From Roseibium sp. HPY-6 (GTDB lineage: Bacteria; Pseudomonadota; Alphaproteobacteria; Rhizobiales; Stappiaceae): a stretch of DNA of 64,000 bases. How positions within the stretch are numbered: position 1 is the first letter of the stretch; each line of letters starts with the position of its first letter. Under the pieces are notes generated by a model. The model ran no database searches. It worked only from the letters and a program-made list of their open reading frames with translations, and was not told the origin of the DNA. The translations under genes were made by a program, and so were the position numbers. The stretch covers positions 2,463,793-2,527,792 of the forward strand of contig NZ_JBEWCD010000002.1 of NCBI RefSeq assembly GCF_040530035.1, written 5' to 3'. Shown here one piece after another: positions 18,346 through 28,429 of the stretch.

Positions 18346-18704
18346 TGCCAGTCAGTCCTCAATATTACCAACGTGCCTTGTATGTTTTTTGCACTCTGCG
18401 TCAGGATCTGTCGGTCAATTGCTTCCGGTAGAAAGAAATAAAAAATCACTCGATGAATACTTATATCACACGAGTAAAAATCATCAAATACTCTAGGAAA
18501 TACAACTTAAGTTTGCGTATGAGGTTGTATTCCTTTCCTGGGAGCACACATCTGTTACAGATCCAGACCTTTCTTCGAAAAATGCAGAGTGTCTGATTGC
18601 ATCGGCTGCCCCCGTTGATGAGGGCGCAGCAGGGCATCTTCTTTTTTGTTCGCGCAACCAGTTATGGCTTGCCGCGCTTCGCGTCAGCGGCTAACTGAGG
18701 CGGC
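18346..18704. promoter_or_regulatory. AT-rich divergent promoter region with nested palindromes
   Basis: This 359-base gap separates the unknown membrane protein from gltX. At 18495-18534 there is an inverted repeat (AGGAAATACAACT and AGGTTGTATTCCT, with a one-base bulge) around a 14-base centre. Inside its left half lies a perfect palindrome AACTTAAGTT (18504-18513). No ORF of note is present. GAGG sits just before the gltX ATG. Confidence 0.45.
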
Positions 18705-20066
18705 ATGACCGTAACTGTACGTTTCGCGCCGTCGCCGACCGGCCATATTCATATCGGCAACAGCCGGCCCGCACTCTTCAACTGGCTCTTCGCCAGGAAG
18801 GAAGGGGGCCGCTTTATCTTGCGTTTCGACGATACCGACCTGGAGCGCTCGAAACAGGAATATGCCGAATCCATCGAGACCGATTTACATTGGCTCGGCA
18901 TCGAGCCCGATGTGATTGAGCGGCAATCGGCACGTGTCGCTCGGTACGATGAAGCGGCACAGAAACTGAAAGACGCCGGCCTTCTCTATCCGTGTTACGA
19001 GACGCCGGACGAACTTGAGCGCCGCCGGTCGCGTCAGCGCGCGCTTGGACGCCCGCCCGTGTATGACCGCGCCGGACTGAAGCAGGGTGACGATGAACGG
19101 GCTGCGTTCGAAAACGAAGGCAGAAAAGCGCACTGGCGCTTTGTGCTGCCCAATCACGACGGCGATCCCTTTGAAACCAGACGCACCGATGTGAGCTGGA
19201 CGGATCTTTGCCGCGGAGATCAGACAGTTGACCTGGCGTCTCTGTCAGACCCGGTTTTGATCCGCGCGGACGGCACGTATCTCTATACGCTTCCATCCAT
19301 TGTCGACGATATCGATATGGGAGTTTCGCATGTCATTCGCGGCGAGGATCATGTGGCGAACACAGGTGTTCAAATAGCCATATTCGAAGCGCTTGGCGCA
19401 TCGGTGCCAGCTTTCGGCCACCACAATCTGCTGACGACGAGCGACGGCGAGGGGTTGTCGAAGCGTAAAGGTGCCTTGTCCATCGGTTCATTGCGCGACG
19501 AGGGTCTGGAGCCCATGTCGGTCGCTTCGCTCGCTGTCCTGACCGGAACAAGCCAGGCCGTCGAACCGCTTCCGAACATGGGTTCGCTGATAGCAAAATT
19601 CGATCTGACAAATGTCTCCCGGTCTTCTGCGAAATTCGACCCCGAAGAGCTGAAAAGCCTGAATGCCAGGCTCGTGCATGAGCTTCCCTTCGCTGCCGTG
19701 GAAGCGCGCCTGTCTCAAATGGGCATCGGTGGCGGTGCTGAGTTCTGGGAGATCGTGCGCGGAAATTGTGAATTGGTAACCGATGCACTGGCACTCTGGA
19801 AGGTTGTCACCGGACCGGTTGAAGGCAGGGTCGAGGAGGAGGACCGTGAGTTTGTCGCCCAGGCGAAGGCACTATTGCCCGAGGGCGAAGTGACCGAAGA
19901 GACCTGGGGTGCCTGGACCAGTGCTCTGAAATCGGAAACGGGGCGAAAGGGCCGCGGTCTGTTCATGCCGCTTCGGCGTGTGTTGACCGGTATGGATCAC
20001 GGACCGGACATGAAGGCGATGCTGCCGTTCATTGGGCGACAAAATATTCTGGACCGACTACCCTGA
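18705..20066 (+). CDS. gltX: Glutamate--tRNA ligase
   Basis: Class I aminoacyl-tRNA synthetase that charges tRNA with glutamate. The 453 residues contain the ATP-binding HIGH-equivalent GHIHIGN near residue 13, the DDTDLERS stretch, and the KMSKS-equivalent LSKRKG near residue 249. Many alphaproteobacteria carry two GltX paralogues with different tRNA preference. Only one is in this window, so this may be either form. The 3' end overlaps the convergent DUF2865 gene by 38 bases. Confidence 0.93.
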   Translation: MTVTVRFAPSPTGHIHIGNSRPALFNWLFARKEGGRFILRFDDTDLERSKQEYAESIETDLHWLGIEPDVIERQSARVARYDEAAQKLKDAGLLYPCYETPDELERRRSRQRALGRPPVYDRAGLKQGDDERAAFENEGRKAHWRFVLPNHDGDPFETRRTDVSWTDLCRGDQTVDLASLSDPVLIRADGTYLYTLPSIVDDIDMGVSHVIRGEDHVANTGVQIAIFEALGASVPAFGHHNLLTTSDGEGLSKRKGALSIGSLRDEGLEPMSVASLAVLTGTSQAVEPLPNMGSLIAKFDLTNVSRSSAKFDPEELKSLNARLVHELPFAAVEARLSQMGIGGGAEFWEIVRGNCELVTDALALWKVVTGPVEGRVEEEDREFVAQAKALLPEGEVTEETWGAWTSALKSETGRKGRGLFMPLRRVLTGMDHGPDMKAMLPFIGRQNILDRLP

Positions 20067-21381
20067 CCGGCGAGGATCGCTCCGGTGCGGGCTGATAGCC
20101 AGGGTCTTCAGTCTTGAAGACCGGCGAAGCAGATACCGCCTCGATTGAATCTTCGTCTGTCCTGCGCAGCGTTAACAAGGGAAAACCGTCTTCGGAGGCA
20201 AATTCGGAATCATCTGCCTTCGATGCGGTTGCCACTCTCTCTTGTGCGAATGCCGCTACTGACGTGACGTCGAAGCCTTTCTCGAGATTGAAAAGCGTAC
20301 CGGGGTCGTCATAGCGCGGCAAATGAGCGGGAAGCAAAGGCGTCATCGCCAGGGCAGACGGCTTTTCGCGTTCTTCCTCAAATGTACTGCCGAGGCTCGG
20401 CTGCTGTGTGCGGCGTGGAAGGCCTGCGCTGATATCGGCGAAAAAGAGCCTTTGTCCTGACGACGTCCCGACTTCGGACCAGGCGGAGCGCGTTTTCGCC
20501 TGCTTGGACTGGCGGCAGCTGCATCCTTCCACAAATTCAGACTTGTAGCGGAATGCAAAGGGCTGGTCCGCATAGGGTATTCCCGCGAGCGACGTCATTT
20601 GAGACTGGTCTCCGCCCGGATTGCGGTAGATATACAGCTCCGTCGGGGCTGCCGGGCAGATTTCAGAACAGCGCGCTTCATCGTTTGCAAACTGGCTTTT
20701 GCCCGTCGAAAAACTCACCGGAAAGAAGTAACCGTCGCAGGTGCGAACGCACAACGTGCGAAAGGCACTGCCGGACGGCAGGCGCGGTCTTGTGGCGTCC
20801 CGCTTACGCTGTGACCTCACGGAGGAGATTTCTCTGTCTCCGGTTCTTGCCGACGTCTGTTGGGTCTTTGACTCAGGATTGAAGAGGCGTGCCAGAAGCG
20901 ATTTCGGCTTTTCTGCGTTCACCGGCCTCTGGGACGAAGCCTGCCGCTGCCGCTGCGATTTCGGCGCATTGCAGCTTTGTCTTTCGAGCGCCGCTCGCAC
21001 CTGGCGAATACGCCTGGTGTTCTTTTTGCTTGCGCCGCCGCCCGCCTTGCTCAGCTGACGCTCGATCGCAGACAGGTTGGACTTCATGCGTTTGATTTTC
21101 TGGTTGAGATCCTGGCACTTGGCGGTCGGATTTCGCGAACACCCGAAGTGTCTTGCATCCCGCGTTGCAGCTGAGATGGCTTTTTCCTGTTGTCTTTTCG
21201 CAGTAGACCATTTGACAGTCGCAGGCGATTGGGCTCTTGGCGCGGATTCCAGTTGCCGCAATTCGGACTTCAAAGCTGCACAGGTGGCCGCGTAGGCTGC
21301 GTTGAGTGGCAGCAGGAGCGCTGCAAGCACGCCTGCGGCTTGCGCAATCCTGACAGACCTGGCTTTTGAGTGCCGCGCCAT
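20029..21381 (-). CDS. DUF2865 domain exported protein
   Basis: A 450-residue protein with an N-terminal signal peptide (cleavage near AAYA-AT), a Lys/Arg/Gln-rich coiled region (about 35-130), and the DUF2865 core with its cysteine pattern: [33 protein letters not shown] and GCSCR (about residues 205-300). The domain is common in Hyphomicrobiales; its role is not known. The cysteines suggest disulfides in the periplasm. The C-terminal third is polar and low in complexity. It overlaps the 3' end of gltX tail-to-tail by 38 bases. ATG 21381 places the signal peptide correctly. Confidence 0.85.
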   Translation of the reverse strand: MARHSKARSVRIAQAAGVLAALLLPLNAAYAATCAALKSELRQLESAPRAQSPATVKWSTAKRQQEKAISAATRDARHFGCSRNPTAKCQDLNQKIKRMKSNLSAIERQLSKAGGGASKKNTRRIRQVRAALERQSCNAPKSQRQRQASSQRPVNAEKPKSLLARLFNPESKTQQTSARTGDREISSVRSQRKRDATRPRLPSGSAFRTLCVRTCDGYFFPVSFSTGKSQFANDEARCSEICPAAPTELYIYRNPGGDQSQMTSLAGIPYADQPFAFRYKSEFVEGCSCRQSKQAKTRSAWSEVGTSSGQRLFFADISAGLPRRTQQPSLGSTFEEEREKPSALAMTPLLPAHLPRYDDPGTLFNLEKGFDVTSVAAFAQERVATASKADDSEFASEDGFPLLTLRRTDEDSIEAVSASPVFKTEDPGYQPAPERSSPVRVVGPEYFVAQ

Positions 21382-21512
21382 CGATTATCCCCTGCAGCGC
21401 TCTCCCGCGCCAAACCGTCCATAGCGATCACGAAAGTATCGCCCCTGTCCTTACCAATAGCAACGAAAGCTCTCACGTTCGGTTAATGCGGCTGTCCTTG
21501 TGCGTTGACCTT

Positions 21513-22013
21513 TCAAGTTTCGTCTCGCTGCTTCACCGCCTCGTGAAGGCGTTCGAACACGTCATTTAGCAAGAGCCTTTGCTCGCTGGTGAGGGCGCTT
21601 TGCAGTTCGTTGGAGTAGGCAAGCGCTTTGGGAATGAGATCTTCGTAGACCGACGTTCCGGTTGCCGTCAGCCTAAGTGTCTGCTCGCGCATGTCTTCCG
21701 GGTTCTTGACCCTTATGACAAAGTCGCGGTTTTCCAGAGCGGCAACCGCTCTGCTGACTTTTGTTTTGTGCATGGATGTTGCCACGCTTATGTCGCGAGC
21801 CGTCATCGCCCCGCGTTCGCCCAGCATCGCAATGACACGCCACTCAGGTATGCCGATCCCGTACTTTTCGGCATAAATCTTTGAAAAGGACCGGCTGACG
21901 GTCTCGGCGAGATGATTGAGCTGGTACGGCAAAAACCGGTTGAGCTCCAGGACAGGTCTTTCACCGTCATCCCCTGCGTCCGGTAATCTGGGGGAACCTG
22001 CTTTCTGAGACAT
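21513..22013 (-). CDS. MarR-family transcriptional regulator
   Basis: A 166-residue winged-helix dimer of the MarR family. The DNA-binding core spans about residues 50-120, with the helix-turn-helix in GAMTARDISVATSMHKTKVS and the wing after LENRDFVIRVKNPEDMREQTLRLT, which matches the usual D-x-R wing. I chose ATG 22013 (AAGG upstream); an in-frame start at 22061 is possible. It is divergent from the metallo-beta-lactamase-fold gene across about 370 bases, so it may regulate that gene or itself. Confidence 0.88.
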   Translation of the reverse strand: MSQKAGSPRLPDAGDDGERPVLELNRFLPYQLNHLAETVSRSFSKIYAEKYGIGIPEWRVIAMLGERGAMTARDISVATSMHKTKVSRAVAALENRDFVIRVKNPEDMREQTLRLTATGTSVYEDLIPKALAYSNELQSALTSEQRLLLNDVFERLHEAVKQRDET

Positions 22014-22383
22014 GGGTTTGAACTGCCTTGAAGACGTTGGTCCGCCGAAATGGATCTGCAAAATTCAATGCCGTGTTCCGGCCATTTTGTACCACTAGCA
22101 AGTATAGCTGATTGAAGTGAAGACGAAAGACAGTGAGTGCTGCTTCGTAAAAGTATGAGGAAGTGAAGCAGATTCGCCGGAGAGCTTCGCCGGATGAAGT
22201 CATGAAGTGCTGAAATTGGCTGACCTATCTGTTGATAAAGAAGGAATAGTTAAGGAATTGGCACGTGGAAAATTGCGAATCAGAGACGGAAACTGAGACG
22301 CTACAGTCAACAGGTATGGTGTGTATGGCAGGTGGAAAGATCCTGGAAGTCAATCAGACAGCTGGCATGAAAGCGAGGCCGCA
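22014..22383. promoter_or_regulatory. Divergent promoter region between marR and the MBL-fold gene
   Basis: About 370 AT-richer bases. A long-looped inverted repeat CTGCTTC/GAAGCAG lies at 22140-22171, followed by two direct copies of TTCGCCGG. No clear MarR operator can be named. Confidence 0.35.
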
Positions 22384-23619
22384 ATGACGAACGAACCGAA
22401 CAACTCCGAGCTTTCTCCTGGAGCGAACGAACGGTTCGAGGAACTTGGCCGCGGCTGCTACGCATTCAGCGCCGATGGTTGCTCGAACACGGGTGTTATT
22501 GTCGGTGAGCGGGGCGTACTGATCGTCGATGCTCAGGCGACGCCGGAATTTGCCGGCAAGGTGCTCGAAAAGGTCCGCGAAAAAACAGATAAGCCAGTCA
22601 AGCAGGTCGTGCTGACCCATTTTCACGCAGACAGCACGCTCGGGGCAACGGCTTTTGAAGCGGGCGAGATTGTTGCGTCCGATCTTACCCGGCGCATGAT
22701 GGATACGCGCGGCGCTGAAGAAATCCTTGTCGCGCGGGACCGGCTACCCGCTCTTTTTTCTGGTCTTCCGTCAATGACCGGAGTCAGCCTGCCGAGCATG
22801 ACGATCGCATCCTCCATGTCCATCGATCTGGGGAACATGGACGTGCGCGTGATGCACCTGGGCAGAGGTCACACCATGGGAGACGTCGTGGTGTGGGTCC
22901 CCGGAAGCGCCGTGATTTTCGCCGGTGATCTGGTTCAGTCTTCGGCTGTGCCGTATTGCGGCGATGCGCATCTGGCCGACTGGCCAAGAGCGCTTGACCG
23001 GATTACAGCTTTCCGTCCGACGGCGCTCATGCCCGGACGCGGGCGCTCCGCAGTTGGTGCGTCTGCCGTTGCAAATGCCATCGAAAACACGCGAGATTTC
23101 GTTACGACGCTGCAGGAAGCGGCTTCAGCCTGTGTGGAGCAGAGATTGGGCCTCAAGGACACGTTCAATGCGGTGAAGGACGCGTTGAGCCCGCAATTCG
23201 GTTCCAAAGACGATTTCGATCTCCATCTGTCGTTCAATGTTGCAAGGGCATATGACGAGGCACTCGGTCTGGATCAGCCGCAGATTTGGTCCCGTGAACG
23301 GTGCGCTGATTTGCAGGATGCGCTGGATGGCGTTGTGACGACGGCGGAGCCAGCAGAGGACGAAACAGAATTGCCGTTGTCCGATCAGGTTCTGGACGAT
23401 GTGGAAGCAAGAATTACCGCGGAACTTGTCTCCGATAATGATTTTGCCGCCTCGTTGCTCGAAAGACAGACGAGTGAAGAGACGGTTGAAGAAGAAACCC
23501 TGGATCTTTCCTCCAACGATATTGTCGGTCCCGAAGCACCCGAAGACGAGGCAGTCGAAAGGGAAGCGGACGAGCATGAGGCTGATGAGCCAAGAATGCT
23601 CATGGAAGCAGCCCGCTAA
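22384..23619 (+). CDS. Metallo-beta-lactamase-fold hydrolase with altered second metal site
   Basis: A 411-residue protein of the MBL fold (about residues 20-240). The first metal site looks complete: HFH in THFHADST and the histidine in LGRGHTMGD. The bridging aspartate is in FAGDL. The two histidines that normally complete the second site are replaced: HxHxDH reads HFHADS and the PGHG-type loop reads PGRG. It may bind one metal or have a changed chemistry. After the fold comes a helical part and an acidic Glu/Asp-rich tail (about 335-411). ATG 22384 follows GAGGCCGCA. It is divergent from a MarR gene and ends in a strong terminator. Confidence 0.85.
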   Translation: MTNEPNNSELSPGANERFEELGRGCYAFSADGCSNTGVIVGERGVLIVDAQATPEFAGKVLEKVREKTDKPVKQVVLTHFHADSTLGATAFEAGEIVASDLTRRMMDTRGAEEILVARDRLPALFSGLPSMTGVSLPSMTIASSMSIDLGNMDVRVMHLGRGHTMGDVVVWVPGSAVIFAGDLVQSSAVPYCGDAHLADWPRALDRITAFRPTALMPGRGRSAVGASAVANAIENTRDFVTTLQEAASACVEQRLGLKDTFNAVKDALSPQFGSKDDFDLHLSFNVARAYDEALGLDQPQIWSRERCADLQDALDGVVTTAEPAEDETELPLSDQVLDDVEARITAELVSDNDFAASLLERQTSEETVEEETLDLSSNDIVGPEAPEDEAVEREADEHEADEPRMLMEAAR

Positions 23620-23669
23620 CAGCACTTGTGCGGGCAGCACCGGCAAAGCCCTATTGGAGTTAGAAGCAG

Positions 23670-23693
23670 CGCGCGCCTCCTGGCGCGCGTTTT
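23670..23693 (+). terminator. Intrinsic terminator after the MBL-fold gene
   Basis: Stem CGCGCGCC-TCCT-GGCGCGCG followed directly by TTTT, about 50 bases after the stop codon. Confidence 0.9.
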
Positions 23694-23779
23694 GTGTGTC
23701 CGGGTGAATGTGCCACTTCTGCTTGATCACCTGAACATGATCACCACATGTGAGGCCATCCAAACCAAGGAGGTTTTTG

Positions 23780-24295
23780 ATGCGTTTTTGTTCTGCCGCC
23801 GCCCTCGTTCTTGCCAGCCTCATTCTGGGCACAGGGTCTGTCCTGGCATCGGACGAGCCGGATTTGATTTTCAAGAAATCGACGGTTTGGAAATTTCTGA
23901 CGCCTGATCACAAGCTGGCCACCTACGCAATTGACGATCCTCTGGTGGAAGGTGTCGCCTGTCACTTTACCGTTCCGGAAAAAGGGGGCGTGTCAGGATG
24001 GCTCGGTGTCGCTGAAGAAGTCTCAGATGTATCGTTGGCCTGTCGCCAGGTCGGTCCGGTGACCATCAAGGAAACGTTCGAGCAGGGCGAGGAAATGTTT
24101 CGCCAGCGCAGGTCTTTCATGTTCAAGAAAATGCAGATCGTGCGTGGCTGTGACGAAAAACGGAACGTGCTGGTCTATCTTGTTTATTCGGACAAACTGA
24201 TAGAAGGCAGCCCGAAAAACTCCACTTCCACTGTGCCGCTGATGCCATGGGGCGACAAGGCGCCTCCAAAATGCGCGGATTTCGTGACCAACTGA
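23780..24295 (+). CDS. creA: CreA-family periplasmic protein
   Basis: A 171-residue exported protein matching CreA, a small conserved family of unknown biochemical role. It has a signal peptide (cleavage near VLA-SD) followed by the diagnostic run FKKSTVWKFLTPDHKLATYA, then GVACHFTVPEKGG and C-terminal cysteines likely paired in a disulfide. ATG 23780 is preceded by a near-perfect AAGGAGG, which decides the start against an upstream in-frame codon at 23750. It converges on an ArsR-type gene. Confidence 0.92.
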   Translation: MRFCSAAALVLASLILGTGSVLASDEPDLIFKKSTVWKFLTPDHKLATYAIDDPLVEGVACHFTVPEKGGVSGWLGVAEEVSDVSLACRQVGPVTIKETFEQGEEMFRQRRSFMFKKMQIVRGCDEKRNVLVYLVYSDKLIEGSPKNSTSTVPLMPWGDKAPPKCADFVTN

Positions 24296-24324
24296 TTGGG
24301 TGGTTCATGTTGTGCGCAGACCGA

Positions 24325-24666
24325 CTAGTCTGCGTCCAGCTTTTCCAGATGTTTGGCGACCGGCAATTCGGCGTCGGCACAAAAGTGCTTGTAGAGCATC
24401 GCCATGATGTCTCTGACCGGCTCGCTCGAAAGCCGGTAATAGATGGTTGTGCCTTCCCGGCGCGTGGACACGAGGCCCTGGGCGCGCAGCAACGACAGCT
24501 GTTGAGAGACGGTGGGCATCCGCATACCTGTCGCTTCGGCGAGTTCGCTGACACAGCGCTCTTCTTCCAGAACGAGGCACATCAGGAGCAGACGAGGGGC
24601 AGATGCCATCATCTTTAGAAAGTCTGCCGCGGATTCCGCTTTATCTTCGAGAGTTTTGTAATCCAT
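24325..24666 (-). CDS. ArsR-family regulator with persulfide-sensor-like cysteine spacing
   Basis: A 113-residue winged-helix repressor (helix-turn-helix TGMRMPTVSQQLSLLRAQGL). Cysteines are at positions 30 (second helix, LLLMC), 38 (ERCVSEL) and 96 (YKHFC). The 66-residue gap between C30 and C96 equals that of the redox pair in the reactive-sulfur sensors SqrR (C41/C107) and BigR (C42/C108), and the surrounding positions correspond. A persulfide or redox sensor is therefore more likely than an arsenic or metal sensor. No sulfide-oxidation gene is adjacent, so the target is unknown. The upstream gene on the same strand is a 62-residue membrane protein. Confidence 0.87.
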   Translation of the reverse strand: MDYKTLEDKAESAADFLKMMASAPRLLLMCLVLEEERCVSELAEATGMRMPTVSQQLSLLRAQGLVSTRREGTTIYYRLSSEPVRDIMAMLYKHFCADAELPVAKHLEKLDAD

Positions 24667-24740
24667 GTGCAGACTCTGCCAAACACAAGTTAAAACCGCA
24701 AGACCAGGTGCACTTCAGGAGCCGAATTCTGCAAACTCTT

Positions 24741-24929
24741 TTAAATACGGCCTGCGACGGTAACGATGATATTGCCGTCACCGCACCCGGCACCCTTCAG
24801 CAGACACAGGCTTTTGTGCTGCAGGTCGTTGCCGAACGCCTTGGTCCCGTCGGTTATTGCAATGATCGCGGCGAAAGGTCCACCGAGGACGATGGCCAGG
24901 AAAAGAATAACAAAGAAGCGGTTCAACAT
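24741..24929 (-). CDS. Small exported or membrane protein (62 residues)
   Basis: A short protein with one hydrophobic helix (about residues 4-26, signal-anchor or signal peptide) and two cysteines in LCLLKGAGCGDG that could form a disulfide outside the cytoplasm. ATG 24929 is preceded by GGAG at seven bases, better than the in-frame ATG four codons upstream. I do not recognise the family. It lies 74 bases upstream of the ArsR-type gene on the same strand, so the two may be cotranscribed. Confidence 0.6.
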   Translation of the reverse strand: MLNRFFVILFLAIVLGGPFAAIIAITDGTKAFGNDLQHKSLCLLKGAGCGDGNIIVTVAGRI

Positions 24930-25069
24930 GTGTGTCTCCAAAGAGCGATCGGTATCGATTGCCCGGAGACTACGATGAGGGCCTTGAACTCACGCTGAGT
25001 GTCGCGTTCAGCGTCCGTTCACATTCGTAAACGCCAAAAAAGAGTAATGTTTCCCAGCGGCTTATGACG

Positions 25070-26737
25070 TCAGAGGTTTTCCGTCATTGCCTTGCGCAAC
25101 GCCTTTAGAAGCACCTCGTCCCGCTCGTAAATGTCTTTTCGGAAATGGGTCGACCCATCCTTGTTCATCCAGGCCGTCAAATAGGTCAGATGCACTTCTA
25201 TGGGGACTTTGGGCTTGATGATTGTGCGCTTCCGGCTGTCGCGTATCTGCTCCCAGTGACCGGGCGTGGAATTGTTGTCGGTCAACAGGACGTCCGCGAG
25301 CGCAAACGGGTTCGAGGCCCGGATGCAGCCGTGGCTGTAGGCCCGCTCGGCGCGTGAAAATAGCGACTTTGAAGGCGTATCGTGGATGTAGATGTTGAAC
25401 TTGTTCGGAAACATGAACTTGATCCGTCCGAGCGCGTTGCCGTCGCCGGGGTCCTGGCGCAGCCGAAAGGGAAAGTTGCGGCCGGAATAGCTGTTCCAGG
25501 CAACCTGTGTCGCCGCGACCTCGCTGCCATCTTGAAAGACCCGGATATTCTGGCGGCTGAGTGCTGAAGGGTTTTGCTTCAGCTTCGGCAGGTATTCCTT
25601 CGTTGCGATCGAGTAGGGCACATTCCAGAACGGATTGATCTCGACATATTCCAGCTGATCGGAAAAGACGGGTGTGGCGTGGTACGGCTTGCCGACAACG
25701 ACACGTGTCGTGTGGATCGTCTTGCCACTGCGTACTACCTTGAGATTCTGGTCCGCGAGGTTCACGAACACATAGAACTCCCCGAGGTCGTCCCGCATCC
25801 AGCGGCGGCGCTCCATGTTGAGTTCCATCTGGATGAGCTTGTCCTGAATTGGAATGTTGAGGCGCGCAAGCGTGTTGTTGCCGATAACCCCGTCCTTTGC
25901 CAGGCCGTGGTGGTCCTGAAACACTTTCACAGCCTCGACAAGAGACCCATCATAAGTGTCTCCCGAATGCTCAGCCGCGCCTGGAATGTCTTCCTCGACG
26001 AGGCGTTTCCGCAAGACCGCGATGCGCGGATCGGTCATGCCGGGTTTCAGCACTTCGCCATCCGGGATCGAGGTGAACCCGCCCGCTGCAGCCTTTTCCC
26101 GATATTGCGAAAGACGGCGCTTCAGACGTGCATAATTGTCGGACTGTGGCTGCAAGCTGTCCAGAAAGGCGCTGAAGTCGACGGTCATTTCCGCATTTTC
26201 GAAAAACGGTTTCGGATCCGGCCTGTCCGGGAAAAGATTCAGCGCCTTGTTGATCTTGTTGGGCTGCACACGCCCGGAGGATAGATGCGTGGCATAGCGC
26301 AGAAACTGGCGCGAAAGCTCCAGATCGAACCGAGCCCAGTCTTCTGGCGTTTGCGCGGTTTCGGAAAGTTGCGCAAGCTCGAGCGGGGCATAATTGTTCG
26401 GGTTCAAGGCATGTTCATTGGCTTCGGCCATAGCGGCGATCGCCAGATGAGCTCTTTCTTTCAGACCGGATTGATCAAACCAGGCGGGCGCAAATGCCCG
26501 CTCTGTGTAGTAGCTCTGAAGTCCATCTGGAAGGTCATCGGACATCGCTGCCTTGATCGCAATCGCGATCGGTGTCGCAGGTTCCGGCGCTACGGTCGCA
26601 GCACCATCTTGTGCCGGAGGGGTCTTCTGAGCGGTTTGTTCAGCACTGACAGGTGTCGAGACGAGGGCTGAAAGCAACAAACCCACAGACAAAGCGGACC
26701 CGGTCGTAAGACGAAGTATCGAACGCGGCAACACCAT
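25070..26737 (-). CDS. L,D-transpeptidase of the YcbB/LdtD type
   Basis: Periplasmic peptidoglycan cross-linking enzyme that makes 3-3 (or related) peptide bonds. The 555 residues begin with a signal peptide (cleavage near VSA-EQ). A helical scaffold domain (about 50-230) follows, then a peptidoglycan-binding domain (about 245-310, DGVIGNNTLARLN), then the YkuD catalytic domain with the nucleophile in YSHGCIRASNP near residue 475. ATG 26737 was chosen because GAGGGGG lies upstream and the signal peptide starts there. The frame extends to 26917 without support. The gene stands alone, divergent from cysS. Confidence 0.93.
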   Translation of the reverse strand: MVLPRSILRLTTGSALSVGLLLSALVSTPVSAEQTAQKTPPAQDGAATVAPEPATPIAIAIKAAMSDDLPDGLQSYYTERAFAPAWFDQSGLKERAHLAIAAMAEANEHALNPNNYAPLELAQLSETAQTPEDWARFDLELSRQFLRYATHLSSGRVQPNKINKALNLFPDRPDPKPFFENAEMTVDFSAFLDSLQPQSDNYARLKRRLSQYREKAAAGGFTSIPDGEVLKPGMTDPRIAVLRKRLVEEDIPGAAEHSGDTYDGSLVEAVKVFQDHHGLAKDGVIGNNTLARLNIPIQDKLIQMELNMERRRWMRDDLGEFYVFVNLADQNLKVVRSGKTIHTTRVVVGKPYHATPVFSDQLEYVEINPFWNVPYSIATKEYLPKLKQNPSALSRQNIRVFQDGSEVAATQVAWNSYSGRNFPFRLRQDPGDGNALGRIKFMFPNKFNIYIHDTPSKSLFSRAERAYSHGCIRASNPFALADVLLTDNNSTPGHWEQIRDSRKRTIIKPKVPIEVHLTYLTAWMNKDGSTHFRKDIYERDEVLLKALRKAMTENL

Positions 26738-27013
26738 ATGAAATCCCCCTCTGATTCCCTGGTACTGAAGTCTAGTCGATGTCAGGTGTAGCGCCAACGC
26801 CACGAAGACCCTGAATTGGGTCTGCGCGCTAAATGCAGCCTTGACCGCGTCCGGCGTTCCGGTCCATAAAGCCCGCATGATGACGGCCACTTGGAACATC
26901 ATTACGATCACCATCATTTGCAGCTAGCGACACCGCTGGCTGTGGCCGTTCCTTCTTGGCAAAAAATTCCCTGAGACGGATCGCCCGGTCAGCCGGCCAG
27001 GAGACCTTTTGAC

Positions 27014-28429
27014 ATGAGCGCCGCTGAGACGAAAAGATCCGGCACTATCAAGGGCTTGAAGATCACCAACACGCTGACGCGTGAGAAGGAGGATTTTCAG
27101 GCCATCGATGATGAGAACGTGCGCCTTTATGTCTGCGGACCCACCGTGTACGACTACGCCCATATCGGCAATGCGCGTCCGGTCATCGTCTTCGATGTCC
27201 TCAACCGGCTTTTGCGACACGTCTACGGTCCCGCGCATGTCACTTATGTGCGCAACATCACGGATGTGGATGACAAGATCAACGCACGAGCATTGCGCGA
27301 TCATCCCGACCTTCCGCTGAACGATGCAATCGCATTGGTCACAAAGCGGACGACGGATCAGTTCCACAAAGACATCCAGGCACTGAGCGTTCTGCCTCCC
27401 GATCATGAACCGCGTGCCACCCAGCACATCGACGGCATGATCGAGATGATCCGGCGGCTGATCGATAAAGGTCATGCATATGCCGCCGAGGGCGAGGTGC
27501 TGTTCGATACGGCATCGATGCCGGACTACGGCGGTCTGTCAAAACGCAAGCTGGACGAACAGATTGCTGGCGCGCGCATCGCCGTTGATGCACACAAGAA
27601 GAACCCTGGTGACTTTGTTCTCTGGAAACTTTCCTCCGACAAAGAGCCGGGTTGGGAAAGTCCGTGGGGACGTGGCCGGCCCGGATGGCACATCGAGTGC
27701 TCGGTCATGAGCGCTCATCATCTTGGAGACGTTTTCGACATTCATGGCGGTGGTCTGGATCTGATCTTCCCGCACCATGAAAACGAGATCGCACAGTCCT
27801 GCTGCGCGAATGACACCAAGAAAATGGCCAATTACTGGATGCACAACGGCTTTTTGCAGGTCGAAGGGAAGAAGATGTCCAAATCCGTGGGCAACTTCTT
27901 CACGATTCAGGAGTTGCTGGAGACAGAGAATTTCGGCGGCCGCACATGGCCCGGCGAAGTGTTGCGCATGGCCATGCTCATGACGAACTACCGTGAGCCG
28001 ATCGACTTTTCCAAACGCAAGCTGGAAGAGGCGGAGAACCTTCTGTCGAAGTGGCCGGATCTGGTCGAAACCGATGCGGAGGCTACGCCTATCGTCGTCG
28101 ATGCTCTTCTGGATGACCTCAATACCGCCGCTGCGATCCAGGCCCTGCATGCTCTGGCAGGCGAGGCTGCGAGGGACCCGTCGAAATTGGAGACATATTC
28201 GGCAAGTGCAGCGCTTTTGGGCCTGTCACCTGTACAGGCGGATCTGAGCAGCGTCGACAGCGACGGCGTCGAGGACGCCGTGGCGCGGCGGCTTGCCGCT
28301 TTGAAGGAGAAGGACTGGGCCCTGGCCGACGAAATCCGCGCTGATCTGTCGTCTCAGGGAATTGTTCTAAAGGATTCAAAAGACTCTGAAACCGGAGAAC
28401 GGATAACGACCTGGGAGGTCCAGCGGTGA
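27014..28429 (+). CDS. cysS: Cysteine--tRNA ligase
   Basis: Charges tRNA-Cys. The 471 residues show the zinc ligand region [18 protein letters not shown], which also contains the HIGH motif, the zinc-binding C/H/E set around WHIECSVM and [10 protein letters not shown], and the KMSKS motif near residue 290 (KKMSKSVGN). It is the first gene of a tight four-gene run; the next gene overlaps its stop by four bases (GTGA). Confidence 0.97.
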   Translation: MSAAETKRSGTIKGLKITNTLTREKEDFQAIDDENVRLYVCGPTVYDYAHIGNARPVIVFDVLNRLLRHVYGPAHVTYVRNITDVDDKINARALRDHPDLPLNDAIALVTKRTTDQFHKDIQALSVLPPDHEPRATQHIDGMIEMIRRLIDKGHAYAAEGEVLFDTASMPDYGGLSKRKLDEQIAGARIAVDAHKKNPGDFVLWKLSSDKEPGWESPWGRGRPGWHIECSVMSAHHLGDVFDIHGGGLDLIFPHHENEIAQSCCANDTKKMANYWMHNGFLQVEGKKMSKSVGNFFTIQELLETENFGGRTWPGEVLRMAMLMTNYREPIDFSKRKLEEAENLLSKWPDLVETDAEATPIVVDALLDDLNTAAAIQALHALAGEAARDPSKLETYSASAALLGLSPVQADLSSVDSDGVEDAVARRLAALKEKDWALADEIRADLSSQGIVLKDSKDSETGERITTWEVQR

